From the NCBI RefSeq assembly GCF_013304735.1, contig NZ_JAAITI010000008.1, forward strand, positions 62,001 through 126,000: a DNA stretch of 64,000 nt. Direction: 5' to 3'. Positions within the stretch are counted from its first letter, which is position 1, and every line of letters starts with the position of its first letter. Positions 16,797 to 23,957 of this stretch are shown piece after piece. A model generated the notes under the pieces. That model ran no database searches. It was not told the DNA's origin and saw nothing but the letters and a program-made list of their open reading frames with translations. A program made the position numbers and the translations under genes. This DNA comes from Blautia luti (GTDB lineage: Bacteria; Bacillota; Clostridia; Lachnospirales; Lachnospiraceae).

Positions 16797-17978
16797 ATGA
16801 AAAATTCAGTAAAAAAAGCGGCAGTTACCGCTCTTGTCTGCGTTACAGCAGCAGGAATGATGGCAGGCTGCGGAAATAAAAAACTCGACGGCACAAAGAC
16901 TGCAGTGACAGTGAATAAGCAGGAGATCCCGCTTGGTGTTGTAAGTCTTGCGGCACGTATGCAGCAGGCACAGGCTGAGGCTATGTACAGGATGTATCTT
17001 GGCGGCGGAAGCGACATGTCTATCTGGAGTACCAAGATGGGTGATGATTCCGATGAGACTTACGGTGAGAATGCGGTAACAACATCCGTTGAGACTGTTG
17101 AGAAAATGTGCCTGGAGAAGGAGCACGCTTCCGAGTATGATGTGGAGATCACTGAGGATGAGCAGAAGGCACTTGAGGAAGCAGCCAAGAACTTTATTGC
17201 AGCAAACTCTGATGAGACAATTGCAGAGCTTGCAGTTGATGAAGATATGGTGAAAACTTTCCTGGAGCTTGAGACATACGATGTGAAGATGAAGGATGCC
17301 ATTGAAGTCAAGGCGGATGTGAAGCTGGATGAGAAAGAGTATCAGCAGATGTCTTTCAGCTATGCAAGCGTGAAAGTCAGCGGAGACGATCTTTCCGATG
17401 ATGATATCAAGACAAATAAAGAGAATCTCCAGAAATTCTTTGACAAGGTTAAAGAGGATCCAACTGCAGATTTTAATACACTTGGAGACGAAATTTCCAC
17501 AGATATGACAGCAACAACCGGTTCATGTCCGGCTTACGAGGAAGGCGACGACAGTGCAGCCAATGGAACAACCTATCCGGATGAGGTTCGTACTGCTTTA
17601 AGAAAACTGGATGAGGGTGCGCTGAACGAGGATATCATCAAGACAGATTCCGTATGGTATGTGGTAAGACTGGATTCCAAGAATGATGAGACGGCAACAG
17701 AGAGCAAGAAAGAGTCTCTGACAAATACCAAGAAGGATGATTTCTATAACGATACTACAGATGGCTGGAAAAAGAAAGCGGATATCAAAGAAGAGACAAA
17801 ACTGATCAAGAAGATCAAGATCACAGATAATCACAGCTTTACGATCCAGACCCCAACTCCTACTCCGGACCCGGATGTGACGGAGACTCCGGCAGCTGAG
17901 GATTCTGCAACCGAGGATTCTACTGCAGCAGATTCTACAGAGGCAGAGGCAACTGCTACACCGGAAGCTGAGAAATAA
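16797..17978 (+). CDS. Secreted lipoprotein, PrsA/SurA-like peptidyl-prolyl isomerase or foldase
   Basis: This protein has about 393 residues. The N-terminus has lysines, a hydrophobic stretch and AAGMMAGC, a lipobox-like cleavage site. After that comes NKKLDGTKTAVTVNKQEIPLGVV, the SurA/PrsA N-terminal fold seen in parvulin-type foldases. The region about 225-300 is where a rotamase domain would sit, but clear catalytic motifs are not visible. The tail from about 355 is a low-complexity Thr/Pro/Glu/Asp segment. ATG 16797 is preferred over 16785 because GGAGG lies five bases upstream. Such proteins fold secreted proteins at the outer face of the membrane. Confidence 0.75.
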   Translation: MKNSVKKAAVTALVCVTAAGMMAGCGNKKLDGTKTAVTVNKQEIPLGVVSLAARMQQAQAEAMYRMYLGGGSDMSIWSTKMGDDSDETYGENAVTTSVETVEKMCLEKEHASEYDVEITEDEQKALEEAAKNFIAANSDETIAELAVDEDMVKTFLELETYDVKMKDAIEVKADVKLDEKEYQQMSFSYASVKVSGDDLSDDDIKTNKENLQKFFDKVKEDPTADFNTLGDEISTDMTATTGSCPAYEEGDDSAANGTTYPDEVRTALRKLDEGALNEDIIKTDSVWYVVRLDSKNDETATESKKESLTNTKKDDFYNDTTDGWKKKADIKEETKLIKKIKITDNHSFTIQTPTPTPDPDVTETPAAEDSATEDSTAADSTEAEATATPEAEK

Positions 17979-18009
17979 ATAAAAAAGTTATTTTAAGAGT
18001 ATAAAAAAC

Positions 18010-18047
18010 GGACAATGTACCATTTATCGTACATTGTCCATTTTTTT
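18010..18047. terminator. Bidirectional terminator
   Basis: GGACAATGTAC pairs perfectly with GTACATTGTCC over an 8-base loop, with seven Ts after it on + and A-rich sequence before it. It separates the convergent lipoprotein and HAD genes. Confidence 0.9.
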
Positions 18048-18053
18048 GTCAAA

Positions 18054-18851
18054 TCAGATCAACTTAAAATGTTCCAGTGCGTTGTAGATTCCATCTTTAT
18101 CAACAGCACTTGTCTGATAGGTGCAGTCCTTTTCGATATCGCCATAGGAGTTGCCCATGGCTACGCTGATTCCGGCTGCTTTCAGCATGGGGAGGTCGTT
18201 GGGGCTGTCTCCGAATGCGTAGCTGTTTTCCTTCGGGATGGAAAGGCGGTCCAGGAGAAATTCCATGCCTGTGGCTTTGCTGGTGCCCTTCTGTGTGACT
18301 TCCCAGATTCCGTCTCCGTGGTCAAAATAGGTGTAATGATCGTTGCAGAAGCTGCGGAATTTTTCTACATTGGAGTCCGGCAGCATGTGCACCAGGAATT
18401 TGTCGTAGGAGTAGGTGCAGGCGTCTTCACGGTTGAATTTCGTGATGTCTACCATGGGAATTTCTTTTCGCATTCTAGCTCCGAATTCGGACTGTGCCGG
18501 GGATGCGCCATCGTACAGAATCTCGGTGTTGGATTCAAAGAGTGCTTCGATCTTGCATTTGCGGAGAAGATCCACTGTTTCTTTGCACAGAAGGTTGGGT
18601 ACTGTGCGGAAGAAGAGCAGTTTGTTATCCATGTAAATGTGGGTTCCACAGCCGTATATATAGCCATCGAAATGGAGGTCTGAGAGTTCAGAGGGCATCA
18701 TGGCTTTGGTGCGGCCGGTGTTGATGAAGAGGAGATGGCCGTTTTCGTGGGCTTTTGTGAGGGCGAGGCTGGTGCTTTCCGGAACCTTGAATGGGTGTGG
18801 GGTGAGCAGTGTGCCGTCTATGTCGAAGAATAAGATTTTTTTATTGTTCAT
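18054..18851 (-). CDS. HAD-superfamily phosphatase, Cof type
   Basis: This is a 265-residue cytoplasmic hydrolase. Motif I is FFDIDGTLLTP (nucleophile Asp, residues about 6-16), motif II is FINTGRT, and the C2B cap is in the middle. Motifs III/IV include KGTSKATGMEFLL and AFGDSPNDLPMLKAAG. Cof-type enzymes dephosphorylate sugar phosphates, pyridoxal phosphate or nucleotides; the substrate is not predictable. The start at 18851 follows AAAGGAG; an upstream in-frame start lacks a site. The gene follows the DUF4317 gene by ten bases and is probably co-transcribed with it. Confidence 0.9.
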   Translation of the reverse strand: MNNKKILFFDIDGTLLTPHPFKVPESTSLALTKAHENGHLLFINTGRTKAMMPSELSDLHFDGYIYGCGTHIYMDNKLLFFRTVPNLLCKETVDLLRKCKIEALFESNTEILYDGASPAQSEFGARMRKEIPMVDITKFNREDACTYSYDKFLVHMLPDSNVEKFRSFCNDHYTYFDHGDGIWEVTQKGTSKATGMEFLLDRLSIPKENSYAFGDSPNDLPMLKAAGISVAMGNSYGDIEKDCTYQTSAVDKDGIYNALEHFKLI

Positions 18852-18861
18852 AAGGTCTCCT

Positions 18862-20067
18862 TTAAAATGGGATTTCTTCTTCGTTGTCACTGTTATTAAC
18901 GCCATGAGCGGGGATGGATTCTGCGATTATATTTTCGGCAGAATTCAGTGCGCTGACACGGATGCCGTTGAGTTCTACTTCGCTTTCCATGGGGATCACC
19001 AGGCATTTGCGGCCGTCGATGATCCGGGTTTCTACCAGGTCTGCGCGGTCCGGTGCTACGTGGATTACCACATCCGGAGTTTTGATCTCGAATTTTCTGG
19101 TGTTGGTGATATTGGATGCTACCAGGGAAGATTTTTCGCCTGCGGCAAGTTCGTATTGTTCATCAAAGTTCTGGAGTTTTTCGTCTTCTACGCCGCATTC
19201 TTCGAAGAGGCGTTTTACCTCGGATTTGGTGAGGACTACTGGTTCCGGTTCGTCTTTCTGGGATTCGATGAGGTCGTTAAGTTTTTCGTGGATCTCAAGG
19301 ACGGTATCGTAGGCGCAGTCATCGCCGAGGGTTTCTTCAACCAGAGCGTTGAATGAGTCGCGCTGGGTTGCTGCGGACAGTGGTGTGGTACAGCCGAAGA
19401 CTTCTTCCATCATGGTGGAGCGGAGGTTTTCGGCGTTTTTTGTGTAGTAGAGGAGGCCATGGATATCGGTGCTGCGGTCATTGAACTGTGGGAAGAGGAA
19501 GCCCCAGTCGGGCATTTCTACCAGCCAGTCGCGGATGCGGTCTTCGATGTTGTTGGTCTCTACGTTGTAGTGCAGGCCTGCCTTGGAGAGTTTGACGGGG
19601 CAGATGCTGCAGAGGATGTGGTCGTAGATCTCATCGGAGGCGTCGAACATTTCGGCTCCGTCTGAGGATTTTCCGGGGATGTCGTAGACTGCGTGGATGA
19701 GGATGATGTAGTAGTTTTCGCCGTAGTCGTAGTTTTCGATAATTTTGTCGTAGAAGGCTTCGGTGAGGGTGTCGTCGGTGAGTTTGCTTTCCCGGAGTTT
19801 CATGAGAAAGTTTTGGGTTCCGCCTTCGGATTCCTGCTCCAGGGGGAATTCCATGTTAATGAGGTTTTTTCCGATGGTGCCTGTGAGGGTTTTTCGGAAG
19901 ATATCAAAGTATTTGAAGGTTTCTTCTTCGGATAAGGATAAGAAGGCTTCTTTGAGTTCGGTTTTTTTGTTTTTTTCGCCGTCTACGTAGCAGCCGCAGA
20001 TGCGGGTGATGGAGCAGCGGTCGGAGGTGAATTGTTTTTTTATTTCTGCGATTTCTTTTTTGTTCAT
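18862..20067 (-). CDS. DUF4317 family protein
   Basis: This is a 401-residue soluble protein beginning MNKKEIAEIKKQFTSDRCSI followed by ITRICGCYVDGEK. I recognise this as the start of the DUF4317 family common in Clostridia. The middle contains YYIILIHAVYDIPGK and the line ends with acidic DNEEEIPF. There is no signal peptide or membrane segment. The function is unknown; the family appears widely and mostly as a single housekeeping-like gene. Transcription begins in the gap at 20070-20140, where I see no clear promoter. Confidence 0.8.
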   Translation of the reverse strand: MNKKEIAEIKKQFTSDRCSITRICGCYVDGEKNKKTELKEAFLSLSEEETFKYFDIFRKTLTGTIGKNLINMEFPLEQESEGGTQNFLMKLRESKLTDDTLTEAFYDKIIENYDYGENYYIILIHAVYDIPGKSSDGAEMFDASDEIYDHILCSICPVKLSKAGLHYNVETNNIEDRIRDWLVEMPDWGFLFPQFNDRSTDIHGLLYYTKNAENLRSTMMEEVFGCTTPLSAATQRDSFNALVEETLGDDCAYDTVLEIHEKLNDLIESQKDEPEPVVLTKSEVKRLFEECGVEDEKLQNFDEQYELAAGEKSSLVASNITNTRKFEIKTPDVVIHVAPDRADLVETRIIDGRKCLVIPMESEVELNGIRVSALNSAENIIAESIPAHGVNNSDNEEEIPF

Positions 20068-20144
20068 GTGTGGTTTACCTCGGTTTTTTGATTAGTTTGA
20101 TTATAGCACAGGTGTTTGGTGGGGGCAAGGTTGTGAAAGGGACG

Positions 20145-20347
20145 CCCGGGAGGTGTGTGCGGTCTGTCGCTGGGGCTTCGTCGGGGGCTGGCTTCTAGGC
20201 TGCCGGGAATCTGCTAAAAGCGTTTTCCAAAAGTCCGAACTCGCTTCGCTCAAACAGCGAACTTTTGAAAAACAACGCAGATTTCCACCAGCCAAGAATC
20301 AGCTCCCCTCCTGCAGAGCCAGTGACAGACCGCACACACCTCCCGGG
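20145..20347. repeat. 203-bp imperfect palindrome with perfect 24-bp inverted ends
   Basis: The left end (20145-20168, starting CCCGGGAGGTGTGTGCGG) is the exact reverse complement of the right end (20324-20347). Complementarity continues inward, for example AATCTGC on the left against GCAGATT on the right, and CCAAAAGT against ACTTTTG, to a loop near 20250. It is much more GC-rich than its surroundings. It may be a miniature transposon-like element or encode a long hairpin RNA. No protein is encoded and no target-site duplication is obvious. Confidence 0.8.
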
Positions 20348-20678
20348 CTGATCTTTCAGAGTGGTAGGTAGAGTGGTCTGACGGGAGTTGGATGAGCCAT
20401 CAGCGCTGCGCTGGATGGCTGGGAGGAAAGGCTGAGATTGTTTGTGGTTTGGCGGGAGGGTTGTGAGTGTCGGCGCGTTGCTGGACGCCTGGAAGTTGAG
20501 TAGTGTCGAATTTTGGGGATGGATTTTTGTGGTGTTGTGGTGGGATGTGTGGTATGATTTGTGTATCTTATAAGATCTGACCATTTATTTGGTTTCTTTT
20601 GGCTTCAATGTCTGAAGCGTTTTTTCAAAAACATTTATAAAAACTGTATACAAGGTTTCTGTAGTGTTTGTTTGATGG
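20348..20678. other. Non-coding region before the Rpn gene
   Basis: No gene is supported here. A small hairpin, GCCATCAGCGC...GCGCTGGATGGC type, lies near 20395. Further G-rich sequence continues to about 20550. A TATAAT at 20679-20684 is the likely -10 of the following gene (its -35 is poor). Confidence 0.5.
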
Positions 20679-20708
20679 TATAATTATGGATACCAGAAGG
20701 AGTATTGT

Positions 20709-21710
20709 TTGAGTGATAATACGATTTTTGATGATGTTTTTCGTACTATGATGGAGAAGATGACATTTCTGGTCGTGCCTTTGATCAATGATGTTTTTCA
20801 TACATCGTATCCGGCTGATGTGGAGATTGTGCAGCTGCGTAATGAGTATCAGCGGGTGGATGGTGAGATTATTACGGATTCGCGGTTGTTGATCGGAAAT
20901 AAGATTTATCACATAGAATGTCAGAGTACGGATGACACGACGATGGCTGTACGGATGATCGAGTATGATTTTGCAACTGCTGTTGAGTTTGCCAGGAAGC
21001 AGGGACGGAGGTATCGGATGGAGTTTCCTCGTTCTTGTGTGTTGTATCTGAGAAGCGGTAGCAATACGCCGGATTTTCTGGAAGTGGATGTGGTTTTTCC
21101 GGATGGAAAATGTCATTTGTACAGAGTGCCCACGATTAAAGTTGATAATTATACAAAAGATAAGATATTTGAGAAAAGTCTTCTTATGCTGCTTCCTTTT
21201 TATATCATGAGATATGAGAAAAGAGGGCATGAGATGAGTGAGGATCCACAACTTTTTCAGGAATTGTTGAATGAATATGAAGTGATCCGGAGTAAGCTGA
21301 AAGTGGAGATTACTGAGGTTGGAAGGTCTGAACTGTTCAGTGATCTGATTGGACTGATCACTCGGATATCTGATTATATTTTCAGAAACGAGGAGAAAGT
21401 CCGGAAAGGAATAGGTGAGGTTATGGGCGGACATGTTCTGGAACTGGAATCTGAGAAAAGGGCAAGACTGCTTAAGGAAGCTAAAGAACAGGCTGAAGCA
21501 TTAGGGCTAGAACGAGGGATGGCGCAAGGGATGGCGCAAGGAATGGCGCAAGGAATGGCACAAGGAATGGCGCAGGGAATGGCCCAAGGTGAGGAGCGTC
21601 TTAGCGTTCTGATCAACAGGCTTATCCTTGATGGCCGGGGTGATGAGATTCAGAAGGTTGTTACGGATAAAGAAATGCGTGAAGCCATGTATAGAGAATA
21701 TCAATTATAA
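20709..21710 (+). CDS. Rpn/PD-(D/E)XK nuclease family protein (transposase_31-like)
   Basis: This protein has 333 residues. The N-terminal part matches the Rpn-type recombination-promoting nucleases: FDDVFRTMME, an early Asp in VDGEIITDS, then YHIECQSTDDTTMAVRMIEYD, containing the E-x-Q/K pattern of the PD-(D/E)XK site, and RMEFPRSCVLYLR. Relatives cleave DNA and promote RecA-independent recombination. The C-terminal third is helical with a GMAQ repeat (residues 271-294). The start is TTG 20709 with AAGGAG six bases upstream; no ATG fits. It lies 360 bp from the palindromic element, so the two may be functionally linked (inference). Confidence 0.85.
   Translation: MSDNTIFDDVFRTMMEKMTFLVVPLINDVFHTSYPADVEIVQLRNEYQRVDGEIITDSRLLIGNKIYHIECQSTDDTTMAVRMIEYDFATAVEFARKQGRRYRMEFPRSCVLYLRSGSNTPDFLEVDVVFPDGKCHLYRVPTIKVDNYTKDKIFEKSLLMLLPFYIMRYEKRGHEMSEDPQLFQELLNEYEVIRSKLKVEITEVGRSELFSDLIGLITRISDYIFRNEEKVRKGIGEVMGGHVLELESEKRARLLKEAKEQAEALGLERGMAQGMAQGMAQGMAQGMAQGMAQGEERLSVLINRLILDGRGDEIQKVVTDKEMREAMYREYQL
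21519..21590 (+). repeat. Six 12-bp tandem repeats encoding (Met-Ala-Gln-Gly)6
   Basis: Six consecutive ATGGCRCARGGR-type units in frame. Copy-number change would lengthen or shorten the protein by four residues at a time without frameshift. Confidence 0.92.
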
Positions 21711-21813
21711 GCAGAAATTATAAAGAGGAAGTCATAGGGATATCAATGTCATTTATGAAGCATTGGTTGATATATGGCTTCTTCTTTGTTTGCAGATTTA
21801 GTGTGATATGAGT

Positions 21814-21858
21814 AAGTCCCCCGCGGGTTGTTGTTTTTTTGCAACCCAGGGAGGACTT
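21814..21858. terminator. Bidirectional terminator hairpin (AAGTCC family)
   Basis: AAGTCCCCC-GCGGGTTG pairs with CAACCCAGGGAGGACTT around a T-rich loop. It separates the convergent Rpn and phosphoribosyltransferase-like genes. The outer arms resemble the hairpin at 23880-23934. Confidence 0.7.
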
Positions 21859-21876
21859 CATTGATCTGGTTAAAAT

Positions 21877-22521
21877 TTACAATACAGAATATCCATAGCT
21901 GCTGACAATGGCATCGATCTTCTGGCGGTTTTTGCACAGTGGGCAGTTGTCGGAGCGGTAAGAGTGATAGTCAGGGATGTCTCTGGCCTGGAAAATAGAG
22001 TGGACAGGGAGGGTAGCTACGCTGTCTACGCTACTGTAGATGGCTGCGACTCCGCGGATCTTGCCACCGTAATAGAGAACACTTTCGATGGCACGGTTCA
22101 GTGTGGAACCGGTGGTAATGGAACCGTTGAGGATGAGGATGTTTTTACCATTGATCATCGGCTCATAGTTGTCGCGGAAGATCATCTGTCCGGTGCTGTT
22201 GAATTCCGGTGTGATGACGTAAATGGTCTGATGAGCGTTCATGGAAAGTACACCGGCCTTGGTCAGTTCTTCGGCGAGATAGGCACCGATCACTTCAAGT
22301 CCATCCATGCAGACGATGGTGTCTACCGGAATAGATGCTTCATAATTTGCTGCGAGAGTGGCTGCGATACGCTGCGCTTCGGAGGATCTGGATTTCATGG
22401 TGGTGAGGTCCAGATAATGTGTGATATGAGACTGGGAAGTTACGAAATGTCCCGGAATCATTTTCAGCTGAATGCGGCTGTCACTACGTGCATAGATTTT
22501 AATCATTTTGTCCTGATCCAT
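21877..22521 (-). CDS. Type I phosphoribosyltransferase-fold protein
   Basis: This is a 214-residue cytoplasmic protein. The fold is that of orotate phosphoribosyltransferase-like enzymes: MDGLEVIGAYLAEELTKAG, a mid-sheet region, then ILILNGSITTGSTLNRAI at the PRPP-loop position. The usual two acidic residues before TTG (as in DD-x-TTG) are replaced by NGS, so catalysis on PRPP may be altered. The C-terminus CPLCKNRQKID carries a CxxC pair that could bind zinc. AGGAGG precedes the ATG. It may be a regulatory rather than catalytic member; the substrate is unknown. Confidence 0.75.
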   Translation of the reverse strand: MDQDKMIKIYARSDSRIQLKMIPGHFVTSQSHITHYLDLTTMKSRSSEAQRIAATLAANYEASIPVDTIVCMDGLEVIGAYLAEELTKAGVLSMNAHQTIYVITPEFNSTGQMIFRDNYEPMINGKNILILNGSITTGSTLNRAIESVLYYGGKIRGVAAIYSSVDSVATLPVHSIFQARDIPDYHSYRSDNCPLCKNRQKIDAIVSSYGYSVL

Positions 22522-22611
22522 AATAAAAACCTCCTGTCATGATCGTGTTTTACGTGGCTGTTCAGGAGTATTGTCCTGAAAGATTGCGAAACAGATTTAT
22601 TTAATGTGCAT

Positions 22612-22640
22612 ATTATACCATTAATTTCAAAAAAATGGAA
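22612..22640 (-). promoter_or_regulatory. Promoter of the phosphoribosyltransferase-like gene
   Basis: On the minus strand: TTCCAT, a 17-base spacer and a perfect TATAAT, giving a leader of about 85 bases. The remaining non-coding sequence to 22775 holds a diverged copy of the dispersed repeat (about 22730-22755). Confidence 0.6.
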
Positions 22641-22775
22641 TAATGTACTGCAAAATATACAAAAAATATTCTGAAATACCAATAACTTTGTTAAAAAATA
22701 CCCGATATTATGAATTCTTTGACAATGAGAATGCAGCGAAGTGGAATGCGAATGGCTGGTGTCAGGTATAAAAAG

Positions 22776-22811
22776 AGGAGGAGGGGAATCCCTGTGGATT
22801 CCCCTCCTCCT
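22776..22811 (-). terminator. Terminator of hsp20
   Basis: A perfect 16-bp stem, AGGAGGAGGGGAATCC with its complement, over a 4-base loop. It is followed on the minus strand by CTTTTTA. Confidence 0.9.
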
Positions 22812-22828
22812 GTGAAAGTGAGTCATCG

Positions 22829-23281
22829 TTATCCTTCGATAGAAATGTATTTATCAGCTTCGATTTCCTGTGCTGCTTTCTTTGGAATAGAAAGTTTCAG
22901 GACGCCGTTTTCAAATTTGGCATGAACTTCATCGTTCTTTACACCATCCCCAACATAAAAGCTTCTGCTTGTACTGCCGGCGTAACGTTCACGGCGGATG
23001 TAGTTGCCCTTCTTATCCTGTTCGTCTTTGTCAAGGCCTTTGGCAGCGGAAATAGTAAGATATCCGTCTTTCAGCTGTACCTGTACTTCATCTTTCTTAA
23101 ATCCAGGAAGATCTACATCCAGTTCATATCCTTTATCTGTTTCACGTACATCGGTTTTCATGATATTTTTGGCATGTTTGCCATAAAGAGGATTCTTACC
23201 ACTAAAGAAGTTGTCTTTGAATCCAAAATCATCCATCCAGTCATCAAATAAGTTTTCTCCAAATACACTCGGGAACATCAT
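22829..23281 (-). CDS. Small heat-shock protein, Hsp20/alpha-crystallin family
   Basis: This is a 150-residue ATP-independent holdase chaperone. The N-terminal arm is aromatic (FGENLFDDWMDDFGF). The alpha-crystallin domain begins at MKTDVRETDKGYELDVDLPG and includes KDEVQVQLKDGYLTISA. It ends with GVLKLSIPKK, the I-x-I/V-type C-terminal anchor region. The protein binds unfolding proteins during heat or oxidative stress and usually forms large oligomers. The gene has a CIRCE-like operator, a strong promoter, a leader of about 150 bases and a possible thermometer hairpin over the ribosome site. Confidence 0.95.
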   Translation of the reverse strand: MMFPSVFGENLFDDWMDDFGFKDNFFSGKNPLYGKHAKNIMKTDVRETDKGYELDVDLPGFKKDEVQVQLKDGYLTISAAKGLDKDEQDKKGNYIRRERYAGSTSRSFYVGDGVKNDEVHAKFENGVLKLSIPKKAAQEIEADKYISIEG

Positions 23282-23290
23282 AAGTCATTT

Positions 23291-23309
23291 CTCCTTTCAA
23301 ATTGAAAAG
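23291..23309 (-). promoter_or_regulatory. Possible RNA thermometer hiding the hsp20 ribosome site
   Basis: In the minus-strand transcript, CUUUUC pairs with GAAAGG across the loop AAUUU, covering most of the AAAGGAG ribosome site. The site lies nine bases before the ATG. Four consecutive U residues facing the site recall fourU thermometers. The stem is only six bp. Confidence 0.45.
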
Positions 23310-23443
23310 CCGTTCCGGTGGATCAAGAGATCCAACTGTTGTCGGTATATCGTTACCACTTTGGGTTATTCCGCAGTGGTGATTGTTTGGTTATTCTGAA
23401 CATCCGGAAGCTCTTTTTTTATCTCTTCTTTTGTTCTATATGT

Positions 23444-23472
23444 AATATAACACTTGCTGTTAGCAAAGTCAA
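23444..23472 (-). promoter_or_regulatory. hsp20 promoter
   Basis: Minus strand: TTGACT, a 17-base spacer, TATATT. The -10 and following bases (AGTGTTATATTACA, then ATAGAACAA) are nearly identical to the dnaJ-type gene promoter at 30981-31009. Confidence 0.85.
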
Positions 23473-23486
23473 TAGGCGAGTGCTAA
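23460..23486. promoter_or_regulatory. CIRCE-like HrcA operator
   Basis: The arms read TTAGCAAAG, nine bases, then GAGTGCTAA, against the CIRCE consensus TTAGCACTC-N9-GAGTGCTAA. One arm is perfect and the other matches six of nine, with exact 27-base spacing. It overlaps the hsp20 -35 box, the normal place for HrcA repression. Confidence 0.8.
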
Positions 23487-23957
23487 AATCACAATTTCTT
23501 CACATTTTCACTTAAATGAAATAGTAATTTCCACCATTAGTCCTTTACGTTCTTATATTGAAATTAGGGGTGGAACTTAGTCCTGCAATAAGGTATCAAA
23601 AACAGGAGTGAGGCCTGACATATTTACAAATGTCTAATATACGAGTCACGGGTTGGATGAAAAATAGCAGAGACGAGTTTTAAAAAGTGAACATTCTGCA
23701 ATGTTATAAAAACTTTAAAGCATAGAAAAAAAACAAAAAATCAATATAATAAAGCATATAGATAAGTAGTATGAAAGAAAGCTTCCCATATGTTGTTTGG
23801 GTTTGTACAGATAATAGAAGGAAAGCGCTAAATAACAAGAACAGAAAGTGTGAAATGCTTATATCTAACAGAAGCAAGGAAGTCCCCTGCAGGGTTGTGA
23901 AAAGCAATCAACAATAAGCAGCGGGCAGGGACTTGCTCATATCAGGAGGAGAGAATA
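23487..23957. other. Non-coding region before the GH36-like gene
   Basis: No gene is supported in these 470 bases, which are AT-rich. The only clear structure is a long hairpin at 23880-23934 (listed separately), ending 24 bases before the glycosidase start. Confidence 0.6.
23880..23934 (+). repeat. AAGTCCC...GGGACTT leader hairpin
   Basis: AAGTCCCCTGC pairs with GCAGGGACTT (one bulge), with inner TTGT/ACAA pairing. It resembles the outer arms of the hairpin at 21814-21858. There is no T-tract after it, so it is probably not a terminator; it may be a leader structure of the following gene. Confidence 0.5.

Noticed and set aside
20709-21710. Transposase insertion sequence
   Set aside because: The gene is Rpn-like, but no terminal repeats flank it and the palindrome nearby is a separate element.
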